From NCBI RefSeq assembly GCF_003597125.1, contig NZ_QYYA01000001.1:930001-994000 (forward strand): a stretch of 64,000 bases of DNA, read 5' to 3'. This document shows positions 18,471 to 27,522 of this stretch, piece by piece. Both the position numbers and the translations under genes were made by a program. A model generated the notes under the pieces. The model was not told where the DNA came from and did not search any database. It saw nothing but the letters and a program-made list of their open reading frames with translations. The first letter of the stretch is position 1. Each line of letters starts with the position of its first letter. This DNA comes from Alcanivorax profundi. Its GTDB lineage: Bacteria; Pseudomonadota; Gammaproteobacteria; Pseudomonadales; Alcanivoracaceae.

Positions 18471-19649
18471 CTAGAAGCAATCCCCCGGGATACGGACGTT
18501 GCCCTCCATCAACACACGAGCACTACGGCTCATGCTGGCTTTGGTGGCGGTCCACTGGCCATCTTCTAGCTTGGCGCCAGCGCCAACGCGCAGGGTGCCC
18601 GAAGGATGGCCGAAGGTGACGCTGTCACGCTCGCCGCCGCCGGCTGCCAGGTTCACCAGGGTGCCCGGGACGGCTGAGGCGCTGGCGATGGCCACGGCGG
18701 CGGTGCCCATCATGGCGTGGTGCAGCTTGCCCATGGACAGGGCGCGCACCAGCAGGTCGATATCCCCTTCCCCGATCTGCTTGCCGCTGGAGGCTGCATA
18801 GGCTTTCGGCTTGGAGACGAAGGCCACTTTCGGGGTGTGCTGGCGGGCTTCCGCTTCTTCGATGTTCTCGATCAGACCCATGCGCTTGGCGCCGTAGGCT
18901 CGAATGGTCTCGAACATGGCCAGGGCGTCCTTGTTTTCGTTGATATCGCCCTGCAGCTCGGTACCGGTATAACCGATATCTTCTGCGTTCACGAAAACCG
19001 TGGGAATACCCGCATTGATCATGGTCGCCGGGAAGGTGCCGACGCCGGGGACTTCCAGCTCATCAACCACATTGCCAGTGGGGAACATGGCGCCCTCCCC
19101 GTCTGCCGGGTCCATGAAATCCACCTGCACTTCGGCCGCCGGGAAGGTCACGCCGTCCAGCTCGAAGTCGCCGGTTTCCTGGACCTCGCCATTGGTGATG
19201 GGCACATGGGCAACGATGGTTTTTTCGATGTTGACCTGCCAGATACGAACCACGGCAATGCCGTTTTCCGGGATGCGGTCAGCGGCGACCAGGCCGTTGC
19301 TGATGGCAAAGGAACCCACAGCCGCAGTCAGGTTGCCACAGTTTCCGCTCCAGTCCACGAACGGCTTGTCGATGGAGACCTGACCGAACAGGTAGTCCAC
19401 GTCGTGGTCGGCCTTTTCACTTTTGGCCAGGATCACGGTCTTGCTGGTGCTCGAGGTGGCGCCGCCCATACCGTCGGTTTGCTTACCATAGGGATCGGGG
19501 CTACCGATGACGCGCAGCAGGATCTTGTCACGGGCCTCTCCTGGTACCTGAGCCACTTCGGGCAGGTCTTCCAGGCTGAAAAATACGCCCTTGCTGGTGC
19601 CGCCACGCATGTAGGTAGCGGGGATTTTAATCTGTGGTGCATGAGCCAT
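18471..19649 (-). CDS. prpF: 2-methylaconitate cis-trans isomerase
   Basis: A 392-aa PrpF-family protein that isomerises 2-methylaconitate, letting the AcnD route of the 2-methylcitrate cycle rejoin 2-methylisocitrate formation. Signature features: IKIPATYMRGGTSKGVFF, SPDPYGKQTDGMGGATSSTSKTVIL, DWSGNCGNLTAAVG (with active-site Cys) and AAGGGERDSVTFGHPSGTL. Start ATG at 19649 has GGAG upstream. It is the last gene of the gntR-prpB-prpC-acnD-prpF set; a terminator-like hairpin and REP-like repeats separate it from acnD, so its expression may be lower. Confidence 0.96.
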   Translation of the reverse strand: MAHAPQIKIPATYMRGGTSKGVFFSLEDLPEVAQVPGEARDKILLRVIGSPDPYGKQTDGMGGATSSTSKTVILAKSEKADHDVDYLFGQVSIDKPFVDWSGNCGNLTAAVGSFAISNGLVAADRIPENGIAVVRIWQVNIEKTIVAHVPITNGEVQETGDFELDGVTFPAAEVQVDFMDPADGEGAMFPTGNVVDELEVPGVGTFPATMINAGIPTVFVNAEDIGYTGTELQGDINENKDALAMFETIRAYGAKRMGLIENIEEAEARQHTPKVAFVSKPKAYAASSGKQIGEGDIDLLVRALSMGKLHHAMMGTAAVAIASASAVPGTLVNLAAGGGERDSVTFGHPSGTLRVGAGAKLEDGQWTATKASMSRSARVLMEGNVRIPGDCF

Positions 19650-19663
19650 GGTGTTGCTCCTTT

Positions 19664-19693
19664 AAAAAAACCCCGGCGGTGATACCGGCGGGG
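19664..19693 (-). terminator. Terminator-like hairpin between acnD and prpF
   Basis: On the minus strand CCCCG-C-CGGT-ATC-ACCG-C-CGGGG (one C:C mismatch) is followed by seven T. The T-run ends just before the prpF ribosome site AAAGGAGC. It may attenuate prpF expression. Confidence 0.55.
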
Positions 19694-19778
19694 CTGGAAT
19701 TTCTACAGAAATAGAGCTGCAGAGGGCTGCCTGCAAACGAAAAGATCGCCTGCGGGCAGACGCCTACGGAAAGGCAAT

Positions 19779-19829
19779 GTGCGGGAGCCTGCTTGAGTGC
19801 GAAGAATCGCTTGCAGGCAAGCTCCCACA
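19779..19829. repeat. REP-like palindrome between prpF and acnD
   Basis: Imperfect inverted repeat with ends TGTGCGGGAGCCTGC...GCAGGCAAGCTCCCACA and an inner TCGCTTGCAGG core, in the style of Pseudomonas REP sequences. A second, more degenerate copy lies at about 19715-19778 (CTGCCTGC...GCCTGCGGGCAG). Confidence 0.7.
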
Positions 19830-19841
19830 ACAAGAACCGCC

Positions 19842-22433
19842 TTAGCCCGCTTCCGCCATGAACTCTTTGGCGAATTTTTGCAGGATGCCGCCATTGGTGT
19901 ACACGGACACTTCTTCTGCGGTATCCAGACGACACAGCATCGGGACCCGTTCCACGTCACCATTCTGGCGAGTAATCACCAGTGTCATGGTGCCACGAGG
20001 AGCGATCTCACCTTCCACGTCGTAGATCTCGGTACCGTCCAGCTTCAGGGTCTTGCGGGTGGTGCCTTCCTCGAATTGCAGGGGCATGACGCCCATACCG
20101 ATCAGGTTGGTACGGTGAATGCGCTCGAAACCTTCAGCGGCAATCACTTCCACACCGGCAAGGGCAACGCCCTTGGCCGCCCAGTCACGGGAAGAACCCT
20201 GACCGTAGTCTGCGCCAGCCACAATGATCAGCGGCTGCTTGCGCTCCATGTAGGTTTCGATGGCTTCCCACATCCGCATCTGCTGGCCTTCCGGCTCAAC
20301 ACGGGCCAGGGAGCCCTGGATCACTTCACCGTTTTCGTCCAGGCACATCTCGTTGAACAGTTTCGGGTTCGCGAGCGTGGCACGCTGGGCGGTCAGGTGA
20401 TCACCTCGGTGGGTGGCGTAGGAGTTAAAGTCTTCCTGCGGCAGACCCATCTTGTCCAGGTAGGCACCGGCAGCGCTATCCAGCAGGATGGCGTTGGACG
20501 GAGACAGGTGGTCCGTGGTGATGTTGTCCGGCAGGATCGCCAGCGGGCGCATACCCTTCATCTCACGCTGACCGGCCATGTTGCCTTCCCAGTACGGAGG
20601 ACGACGGATGTAGGTGGACTGAGGACGCCAGTCGTACAGCGGGCTGGCTGCGCGCTCACCGTCACCCTTCTTCTCGAACATCGGGATGTAGGTCTTGCGG
20701 AACTGTTCCGGCTTCACCGCAGATTTCACGATGGCATCGATCTCTTCATCAGAAGGCCAGATGTCCTTCAGGTAGATCGGGTTACCGTCCTGATCCTTGC
20801 CCAGCGCATCTTTCTCGATATCAAAACGCATGGTACCGGCGATGGCGTAAGCCACCACCAGCGGCGGCGATGCCAGGAACGCCTGCTTGGCGTAAGGGTG
20901 AATACGGCCGTCGAAGTTACGGTTACCGGACAGTACCGCTGTGGCGTACAGGTCACGCTCGATCACTTCTTTCTGGATCTCGGGATCCAGCGCACCAGAC
21001 ATACCGTTACAGGTGGTACAGGCAAAGGCCACCACGTCGAAGCCCAGTTGCTGCAGTTCAGGCAGCAGGCCGGATTCTTCCAGGTACATCTTCACGGTCT
21101 TGGAACCGGGCGCCAGGGAGCTCTTCACCCACGGTTTACGGATCAAGCCCAGCTTGTTGGCGTTACGGGCCAGCAGGCCGGCGCCGATGATGTTGCGCGG
21201 GTTGGACGTGTTGGTACAGCTGGTGATGGCTGCAATGATCACTGCGCCATCAGGCATCAAGCCCTCTTGCTCTTCCCACTCCTTCGCAATGCCGCGGCTA
21301 CCCAGTTCGGATACCGGCAACAGCGCGTGCGGGTTGGACGGGCCAGCCAGGTTACGCTCCACCTTGGAAAGATCGAAGTGAAGGACGCGCTCGTACTCGG
21401 CACCTTTCAGGCTCTCTGCCCACAGGCCGGTTTCCTTGGCGAATTTTTCTACCAGTGCTACCTGCTCATCTTCACGGCCGGTCAGCTTCAGGTAATCGAT
21501 GGTCTGGCCATCGATGAAGAACATGCCCGCAGTGGCACCGTATTCCGGGGTCATGTTGGCGATGGTGGCACGGTCACCCACGGACAGGCTGTCGGCGCCT
21601 TCACCGTAGAATTCCAGGTAGGCGCCTACCACGCGCTCCTTACGCAGGAACTCGGTCAGAGCCAGCACCAGGTCGGTACCGGTGATGCCCGGCTTCAATT
21701 TGCCGGTCATTTCCACACCGACAATGTCGGGCAGACGCATCATGGACGGGTTGCCGAGCATCACGTTCTCGGCTTCCAGACCACCCACACCCACGGAGAT
21801 CACGCCCAGGGCGTCGACCATGGGAGTGTGGCTATCGGTGCCCACACAGGTATCAGGGAACGCCACACCGTCGCGAACCTGAACTACCGGAGACATTTTC
21901 TCCAGGTTGATCTGGTGCATGATGCCGTTACCCGGCGGGATCACATCGACGTTATCGAACGCCGTCTTGGTCCAGTTGATGAAGTGGAAACGGTCCGCGT
22001 TACGACGCTCTTCCACGTCACGGTTTTTCTGGAACGCGTCTTTTTCAAAACCCGGGTGCTCAACAGCCAGCGAGTGATCCACGATCAGCTGGGTCGGTAC
22101 TACCGGGTTCACTTTGGAGGGGTCACCGCCGGCTTCGGCGATGGCATCACGCAGACCGGCCAGATCGACCAGTGCGGTCTGACCCAGAATGTCGTGACAC
22201 ACCACGCGCGCGGGGTACCACGGAAAATCCATGGTGCGCTTGCGTTCGATCAGCTGCTTGAGAGAATCCGTCAGATCCTCTGGCGCACAACGGCGAACCA
22301 GCTGCTCGGCAAGAATACGCGAGGTGAAAGGAAGTTTGTCATAGGCCCCAGGCTGGATGGCGTCGACAGCCGCGCGGGTGTCGAAGTAGTCCAGCTGGGT
22401 GCCGGGAAGCTGCTTGCGATAATCAGTGTTCAT
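19842..22433 (-). CDS. acnD: Fe/S-dependent 2-methylcitrate dehydratase AcnD
   Basis: An 863-aa aconitase-superfamily enzyme that dehydrates 2-methylcitrate to 2-methylaconitate (the isomer handled by PrpF). The [4Fe-4S] ligands are visible in AITSCTNTSNPRN and ACTTCNGMSGALDP, and the active-site region VGTDSHTPMVDALG and GADYGQGSSRDWAAKG fit the family. Position between prpC and prpF distinguishes it from the housekeeping aconitase. Start ATG at 22433 has only a weak ribosome site. REP palindromes lie on both sides of the gene. Confidence 0.96.
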   Translation of the reverse strand: MNTDYRKQLPGTQLDYFDTRAAVDAIQPGAYDKLPFTSRILAEQLVRRCAPEDLTDSLKQLIERKRTMDFPWYPARVVCHDILGQTALVDLAGLRDAIAEAGGDPSKVNPVVPTQLIVDHSLAVEHPGFEKDAFQKNRDVEERRNADRFHFINWTKTAFDNVDVIPPGNGIMHQINLEKMSPVVQVRDGVAFPDTCVGTDSHTPMVDALGVISVGVGGLEAENVMLGNPSMMRLPDIVGVEMTGKLKPGITGTDLVLALTEFLRKERVVGAYLEFYGEGADSLSVGDRATIANMTPEYGATAGMFFIDGQTIDYLKLTGREDEQVALVEKFAKETGLWAESLKGAEYERVLHFDLSKVERNLAGPSNPHALLPVSELGSRGIAKEWEEQEGLMPDGAVIIAAITSCTNTSNPRNIIGAGLLARNANKLGLIRKPWVKSSLAPGSKTVKMYLEESGLLPELQQLGFDVVAFACTTCNGMSGALDPEIQKEVIERDLYATAVLSGNRNFDGRIHPYAKQAFLASPPLVVAYAIAGTMRFDIEKDALGKDQDGNPIYLKDIWPSDEEIDAIVKSAVKPEQFRKTYIPMFEKKGDGERAASPLYDWRPQSTYIRRPPYWEGNMAGQREMKGMRPLAILPDNITTDHLSPSNAILLDSAAGAYLDKMGLPQEDFNSYATHRGDHLTAQRATLANPKLFNEMCLDENGEVIQGSLARVEPEGQQMRMWEAIETYMERKQPLIIVAGADYGQGSSRDWAAKGVALAGVEVIAAEGFERIHRTNLIGMGVMPLQFEEGTTRKTLKLDGTEIYDVEGEIAPRGTMTLVITRQNGDVERVPMLCRLDTAEEVSVYTNGGILQKFAKEFMAEAG

Positions 22434-22574
22434 AGCCTGGGACTCTCGTCGGGGACTCTATACAGGAGCTTGGGGAAATTGAGCCTGGGTAGGTGGAACT
22501 GTGGGAGCTTGCCTGCAAGCGAATACCTTCGTCTGCAAGCAGGCTCCCACAAAGAGCGAAACGCTAAAAAACGA
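22430..22574. other. acnD-prpC gap with REP palindrome
   Basis: A 141-base gap between the prpC stop and the acnD start. About a third is the REP palindrome at 22500-22551. No other signal was found. Confidence 0.4.
22500..22551. repeat. REP-like palindrome between acnD and prpC
   Basis: TGTGGGAGCTTGCCTGC...GCAAGCAGGCTCCCACA, an almost perfect long palindrome with the same outer and inner arms as the copy at 19779-19829. It would form a stable stem-loop in the prp transcript. Confidence 0.8.
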
Positions 22575-23720
22575 TTAGCCACGCTCTGCGATCGGAGTAA
22601 CAGAACGCAGATCTTCACCCGTGTAATCCGCACTCGGACGGATGATGCGGTTGTCTGCACGCTGCTCCATCACGTGGCCAGCCCAACCGGTCAGGCGGCT
22701 CATCACGAAGATCGGGGTGAACAGCTTGGTCGGGATACCCATGAAGTGGTAAGCAGAGGCGTGGAAGAAGTCAGCGTTACAGAACAGCTTCTTCTCGCGC
22801 CACATGACTTCTTCACAACGTACGGAAACCGGGTACAACACGGTGTCACCCACGTCGGCGGCCAACTTCTCGGACCATTCCTTGATGATCGCGTTACGCG
22901 GATCGGAAGTGCTGTAGATCGCGTGACCGAAGCCCATGATCTTTTCCTTGCGCTCCAGCATGCCCATCATTTCCTGCTCGGCGTGATCGGCAGAAGTGAA
23001 CTTCTCGATCATGTCCATGGCAGCTTCGTTGGCGCCACCGTGCAACGGACCACGCAGGGTGCCGATGGCACCGGTGATGCAGCTGTGGATGTCGGACAGG
23101 GTGGAAGCACACACGCGAGCGGTGAAGGTGGATGCGTTGAATTCGTGCTCTGCGTACAGGATCAGAGACACGTTCATAACCCGCTCATGCAGCTCGTTGG
23201 GCTTCTCGCCACGCAGCATGTGCAGGAAGTGAGCGCCGATGGAATCGTCATCGGTGTTTTCGTCAACGCGCACACCGTCGTGGCTGAAACGGTACCAGTA
23301 ACAAATGATCGACGGGAAACAGGCCAGCATCCGGTCGATACACTCTTCCTGGGTCGGGAATTCGCCCATGACGGTGGTGTCTTCCTGCTCCAGATTGCCC
23401 AACATGGAGCATCCGGTACGGATCACGTCCATCGGGTGGGCGTCAGCCGGGATGCGCTCCAGCACTTCTTTCAGTGCTTGCGGCAGGCTGCGCAGACCTT
23501 TCAGTTTGGTCTTGTAGGCATCCAGTTCAGCCTGAGTGGGTAGCGCGCCCTTCAGGATCAGGTGTGCCACTTCTTCGAATTCGCAGTTTTCAGCCAGGTC
23601 TTTCACGTCGTAACCGCGGTAGGTCAGGCCGGAGCCGGAAACACCTACAGTAGAAAGAGCGGTTTTACCTGCTACCTGGCCACGCAGGCCAGCGCCTGAA
23701 AGTTTCTTGCCTTCTGCCAT
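22575..23720 (-). CDS. prpC: 2-methylcitrate synthase
   Basis: A 381-aa citrate-synthase-family enzyme that condenses propionyl-CoA with oxaloacetate. Active-site signatures are ITGAIGTLRGPLHGGANEAAMD and GFGHAIYSTSDPRN, and the N-terminal GLRGQVAGKTALSTVGVSGSGLTYRGYDV is typical of PrpC. Length is normal. Start ATG at 23720 has AGGAGA just upstream. It lies in the prp operon between prpB and acnD, separated from both by REP-type palindromes. Confidence 0.97.
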   Translation of the reverse strand: MAEGKKLSGAGLRGQVAGKTALSTVGVSGSGLTYRGYDVKDLAENCEFEEVAHLILKGALPTQAELDAYKTKLKGLRSLPQALKEVLERIPADAHPMDVIRTGCSMLGNLEQEDTTVMGEFPTQEECIDRMLACFPSIICYWYRFSHDGVRVDENTDDDSIGAHFLHMLRGEKPNELHERVMNVSLILYAEHEFNASTFTARVCASTLSDIHSCITGAIGTLRGPLHGGANEAAMDMIEKFTSADHAEQEMMGMLERKEKIMGFGHAIYSTSDPRNAIIKEWSEKLAADVGDTVLYPVSVRCEEVMWREKKLFCNADFFHASAYHFMGIPTKLFTPIFVMSRLTGWAGHVMEQRADNRIIRPSADYTGEDLRSVTPIAERG

Positions 23721-23771
23721 TGTTCATCTCCTGGTTAATCTGTTGTTCAACCGCCAAAGCGGAATCTTTAC

Positions 23772-23826
23772 TGTAGGAACGGCGCTTGAGCCGCGAAACC
23801 CTTCTCGGCTCAAGCACAGCTCCTAC
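23772..23826. repeat. REP-like palindrome between prpC and prpB
   Basis: TGTAGGAACGGCGCTTGAGCC...GGCTCAAGCACAGCTCCTACA with imperfect arms. The TGTAGGA/TCCTACA ends represent a different subtype from the TGTGGGAG copies in the other two prp gaps. Confidence 0.7.
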
Positions 23827-23841
23827 AATGATCGTGTTGCC

Positions 23842-24732
23842 TTAGCCCTTCTTCTGGGCAAACAGGGCGTCCAGTTTCTGCTCGTAGTCGTGGTAGTTAA
23901 GGAAATCGTACAGCTCCATACGTGTCTGCATGATGTCCACCACGTCTTTCTGGTGACCGTTTTCTCGGATGCTCTGGTACACCTGCAGGGCGGCCTTGTT
24001 CATGGCGCGGAAAGCACTCAGCGGGTACAGGATCATGTCGGCACCAGCTTCAGCCAGTTCTTCGCGGGTGAACAGCGGCGTGGCACCGAATTCGGTAATG
24101 TTGGCCAGCAGCGGCACGTCACCCAGGCCGGCCTTGAATGCACGATAATCTTCCAGGGTATGTACGGCTTCAGCGAAGATGCCGTCGGCACCCGCTTCGA
24201 TACAGGCCTTGGCACGCTCAACCGCAGACTCCAGGCCTTCCATCTGGAACGCATCGGTACGAGCGATGATGAAGAAATCGTCATCGGTCTTGCCATCAAC
24301 GGCGGCCTTCACGCGGTCAACCATTTCCGCCTGGGATACGATTTCCTTGTTCGGCCGGTGGCCACAACGTTTCTGGGCAACCTGGTCTTCCAGGTGTACT
24401 GCACCCGCGCCAGCCTTGATCATTTCTTTAACGGTGCGGGAGATATTGAACGCCCCACCCCAGCCGGTATCGATATCCACCAGCAGCGGGGTTTCCACCG
24501 CACTGGAGATACGACGCACGTCTTCCAGCACATCATTCATGCTGGTCATACCCAGATCCGGCATGCCATAGCTGGCATTGGCGACACCGCCACCAGACAG
24601 ATAAATGGCACGGTACCCAGTCTGCTCTGCCAACATGGCGGCATAGGCGTTGATGGTACCCATGATCTGCAGGGGCTTCTCTTCTGCAAGTGCCTTGCGG
24701 AAGCGGGCGCCGGGGGTCAGGTTTGCTGACAT
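23842..24732 (-). CDS. prpB: Methylisocitrate lyase
   Basis: A 296-aa isocitrate lyase-superfamily enzyme that splits 2-methylisocitrate to pyruvate and succinate, the last step of the 2-methylcitrate cycle. The catalytic cysteine lies in the loop [29 protein letters not shown] and [13 protein letters not shown] are further family motifs. Start ATG at 24732 has GGAG overlapping the stop codon of gntR (TAGGAG), so the two are tightly coupled. Pyruvate made here links the cycle to gluconeogenesis through PEP synthase elsewhere in this window. Confidence 0.97.
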   Translation of the reverse strand: MSANLTPGARFRKALAEEKPLQIMGTINAYAAMLAEQTGYRAIYLSGGGVANASYGMPDLGMTSMNDVLEDVRRISSAVETPLLVDIDTGWGGAFNISRTVKEMIKAGAGAVHLEDQVAQKRCGHRPNKEIVSQAEMVDRVKAAVDGKTDDDFFIIARTDAFQMEGLESAVERAKACIEAGADGIFAEAVHTLEDYRAFKAGLGDVPLLANITEFGATPLFTREELAEAGADMILYPLSAFRAMNKAALQVYQSIRENGHQKDVVDIMQTRMELYDFLNYHDYEQKLDALFAQKKG

Positions 24733-24741
24733 GGCGTTCTC

Positions 24742-25440
24742 CTATTGGTCCGTTTTCAGGTTTTCCGCCTTGTGGGCGGCATATTGGGTTTCAATATTCT
24801 TGCGGGCGCTGCTGATATGACGGCGCATCAGCAGCTCGGCCATTTCGCCATCGCGGGCTTCAATGGCTTCGACAATTCTGCGGTGTTCATTGAGCGCTTT
24901 TTGCGGACGATTGGCCACGGAACTGAACTGGTAACGGTACATACGCACCAGGTGATACAGCTCGCCAATCAGCATCTGGCTAAGGGTAGCGTTATGGCTG
25001 CCCTGAATGATGCGGTAGTGAAAGTCCAGATCCCCTTCGCGCTGAAAATAGGCGGTGTCTTCGCGCAGATCCTGCTGTTGTTCATGCTGTGACAGGACCC
25101 CGAACAAGCCTTTTACCTCGTCATCAGACATGCATTCAGCCGCCAGCCGCGCAGCCATACCTTCCAGGGCCTCGCGAACGTGGTAAATCTCGATCAGGTC
25201 ATCAAAACTGAGGGAGGCAACGCGGGTGCCCACATGGACTTCTCGCTCAAGGAGCTTGCGGGATTCAAGCCGGCGGATGGCTTCACGGAGAGGGCCACGA
25301 CTTACACCGTAGCGGGCCGCCAGCTCGGTTTCGCTGACCTTGGACCCGGGAGGAATCTGGCCACGCACAATATCGTCCTGCAACCGGGCGAAAACCCGAT
25401 CTGCAAGCGTTCTTGCACTTTCTGGCGCAGCAGCAGACAT
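24742..25440 (-). CDS. GntR-family (FadR subfamily) regulator of the prp operon
   Basis: A 232-aa regulator with an N-terminal winged helix (about residues 10-75: LADRVFARLQDDIVRGQIPPG, ETELAARYGVSRGPLREAIRRLESRKLL) and a C-terminal all-helical FCD ligand domain (YHVREALEGMAARLAAE, DFHYRIIQGSHN). As the first gene of the prp operon it is expected to respond to a methylcitrate-cycle intermediate. Two identical ATTGTTGACAAT palindromes directly upstream fit the TNGTNNACNA consensus of this subfamily and predict autoregulation of the whole operon. Confidence 0.92.
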   Translation of the reverse strand: MSAAAPESARTLADRVFARLQDDIVRGQIPPGSKVSETELAARYGVSRGPLREAIRRLESRKLLEREVHVGTRVASLSFDDLIEIYHVREALEGMAARLAAECMSDDEVKGLFGVLSQHEQQQDLREDTAYFQREGDLDFHYRIIQGSHNATLSQMLIGELYHLVRMYRYQFSSVANRPQKALNEHRRIVEAIEARDGEMAELLMRRHISSARKNIETQYAAHKAENLKTDQ

Positions 25441-25451
25441 AAAACAGCCCG

Positions 25452-25463
25452 ATTGTTGACAAT
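25452..25463. promoter_or_regulatory. Operator ATTGTTGACAAT, proximal copy
   Basis: A near-perfect 12-bp palindrome (ATTGT/ACAAT arms) 12 bases upstream of the gntR start. Identical to the copy at 25515-25526. It matches the FadR-subfamily operator consensus TNGTNNACNA. Confidence 0.7.
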
Positions 25464-25514
25464 ATTCACAACCGGGCTGGACTCTACGCCCCTAAACAGG
25501 ATGTTTCAAGGGCC

Positions 25515-25526
25515 ATTGTTGACAAT
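25515..25526. promoter_or_regulatory. Operator ATTGTTGACAAT, distal copy
   Basis: The second identical copy, 63 bases from the first (close to six helical turns), so two dimers could sit on the same DNA face. It lies between filF-like and gntR, 20 bases from the filF-like stop. Confidence 0.7.
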
Positions 25527-25546
25527 GATTGATGCTTTCGATCAGT

Positions 25547-27481
25547 TCATGGCACCGCAGGATCACAGGCTCCGCCGGGTGCACCCGCAAAGAATTCGAC
25601 GGCACCACTGCTGATGGCAGTAAAGAAGAGAACCTGCTCATCCGTCAGTTCTCCACCCTCTGGCAAGGCGTCGACCCATTCTTTTTGCTGAACATAAGGA
25701 TAAAAGTCGTCAATCCAAAGCGCGCGCAAACCCGCCTCGAAATTATCATCGCCTGTTCGATACATGGGATAACAGCCGCCCGCATCACCATCTACCCGGC
25801 CCTGAATGGTGACCCCAAAATTCGGGGTAATGTCTCTATTTTCCGCCCCGGGAGCCAACAACAGAGAAAGGTTATAGCTTAGAGAGTCAGGAAAAGTACG
25901 AGTGACAAAGCCCACAGGCCAAGAGTCCGACGCGACAGATGGGCAATCGCCATCGCTGCCTACCATCACAATGCCGTGATCAATTTCACCCGCATTACTC
26001 ACGACCTCAACACAGAATTCGGCCACATCCTGACGATCTTCCCGGGGCAACTCCTGTGTAACAGTATGATCATACGCATCATAGATCTGAGTATTGTAAT
26101 TGAACTCTGGACCCTCACCGATCTCTATTTCCTCGTTAGGGATATCGCGGCAGCCTGTATCATCATCCAGGCACACCCGCATCAGCCTGACAGTAAATTC
26201 CCCTACCGCCGCAAGATCACTGATCATATCCTCATCACGATTGACTTGTGGCTGTGCCGACAGTTCAGCGGTCAACGGCAAATCGACATTGCCCCCCACC
26301 ACGGTACCCGAGAGAGTACCTTTCTCGTCTGCATTCAGCTCCAGACCCGGATAGTCGTTCTCAACGTCGCTTTTAGAGCCACTGGGAGCGGCGTCAGGCA
26401 CTTCTCCGGTGTAGACCAATTTGTTCAAAAATGCGCCCGTTCCCGCTACCGTGGTGGTTGAACCGCCAGGCTCGATACCCTGCACAGAAAGGTTCTGCAA
26501 AACGAGACTGTCATCTACCGTTGCTGTCTCTGAGAAGGCCACCAATTCAGTCAAGGTATCTGAACCCGACTGACGAAGAGCCCGACCAATCCCCATCACT
26601 TGGCCGGTGGGAAGGATCAGCGGAAACTCATCGATATTAATGTCGTTGGTAGTTCTTGCCGGGAAACTGACGGTGAACACATCCTCGTTCACGGAAGAAA
26701 CACAGGTAATGGCAGCAAAAGCGCCACGGCAGGTGTCAAACCGATAATTCCCGGACCGGGTAAGGGAATTGGCTTTCACAACTTCCTGAATATGCACATT
26801 GGGATCAGGATTCATACCTGCCACAGTACCATCAATAGCATCGTTTACATCATCAAAATAGTCGCTCCAGCCAGTTCTGAACTCGTCATAACTGGCCTGG
26901 GTAAAGGCCGCAGGAGCAACACCTTCCAGTTCATCCGCAAGTTCATGGGCCGCGTCAGGAATTTCGATCACATCCGGCGTAGAAGGCTCGGCATCAAGTC
27001 CCTGAAGGAAGGCTGCGACATTTCGTGGCCGCGCTTCCCCAGCCAGAACGCGGCGAGGAGAATCCATCAAATCTGATACGGTAATGGAATATCGTGCTAA
27101 TGGAGCTCCCTGGGGAATACGCATTTCCCCTAGCGTGAAGCTGTTGCCCTCGAACAAGCCATTACCCACAAAAAAGCGGATCTGGGTTGCGGAAGCGGGG
27201 CAAAGCGCGTTGTAAGGAGGCACAACAATATCACTGCCATCGCTGGCAGCAGAGGTGCGCTCGTCCTTGGACGTTGCGAAAACGACACTCGTTCCAACAC
27301 ATTCGTACCCCAGATTGTCGACCTGAAGTCCGGTCAGTTCCACGAGGACATCGCCCGTAGAAATGGCTGTACACGGCGCCCCTGCAGGACACCCCGGGAC
27401 ACTGGCATCAGAGAAATCTTCGCCGCCGTTGCAGGCAGCCATTAACATTGCCAAAGCACCTAGTGAAAGAATGCGTCGCAT
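25547..27481 (-). CDS. FilF-like putative surface lipoprotein
   Basis: A 644-aa lipoprotein: signal peptide with lipobox LMAAC (C17). The mature chain begins NGGEDFSDASVPGCPAGAPC and is acidic and rich in beta-type sequence with several Cys pairs (CLDDDTGC, CVEVVSNAG... DGDC). No enzymatic motif was found. Gene order (C39 peptidase, two barrels, two lipoproteins) matches what I recall of the fil locus annotated as a putative pilus system in Acinetobacter, where the last gene is filF. That assignment is by position and architecture. The ribosome site is weak. It is the last gene of the operon and ends 106 bases before gntR. Confidence 0.6.
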   Translation of the reverse strand: MRRILSLGALAMLMAACNGGEDFSDASVPGCPAGAPCTAISTGDVLVELTGLQVDNLGYECVGTSVVFATSKDERTSAASDGSDIVVPPYNALCPASATQIRFFVGNGLFEGNSFTLGEMRIPQGAPLARYSITVSDLMDSPRRVLAGEARPRNVAAFLQGLDAEPSTPDVIEIPDAAHELADELEGVAPAAFTQASYDEFRTGWSDYFDDVNDAIDGTVAGMNPDPNVHIQEVVKANSLTRSGNYRFDTCRGAFAAITCVSSVNEDVFTVSFPARTTNDINIDEFPLILPTGQVMGIGRALRQSGSDTLTELVAFSETATVDDSLVLQNLSVQGIEPGGSTTTVAGTGAFLNKLVYTGEVPDAAPSGSKSDVENDYPGLELNADEKGTLSGTVVGGNVDLPLTAELSAQPQVNRDEDMISDLAAVGEFTVRLMRVCLDDDTGCRDIPNEEIEIGEGPEFNYNTQIYDAYDHTVTQELPREDRQDVAEFCVEVVSNAGEIDHGIVMVGSDGDCPSVASDSWPVGFVTRTFPDSLSYNLSLLLAPGAENRDITPNFGVTIQGRVDGDAGGCYPMYRTGDDNFEAGLRALWIDDFYPYVQQKEWVDALPEGGELTDEQVLFFTAISSGAVEFFAGAPGGACDPAVP

Positions 27482-27522
27482 AAATTATTACCTGTTATGT
27501 ACTGGCAAGCCTCTAAGGCATT

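Noticed and set aside
19797-23543. A 1248-codon plus-strand open frame antisense to acnD and prpC
   Set aside because: It is a by-product of the codon bias of acnD/prpC, has no ribosome site and a low-complexity His/Gly/Val composition without domains; both minus-strand genes have unambiguous enzymatic motifs.
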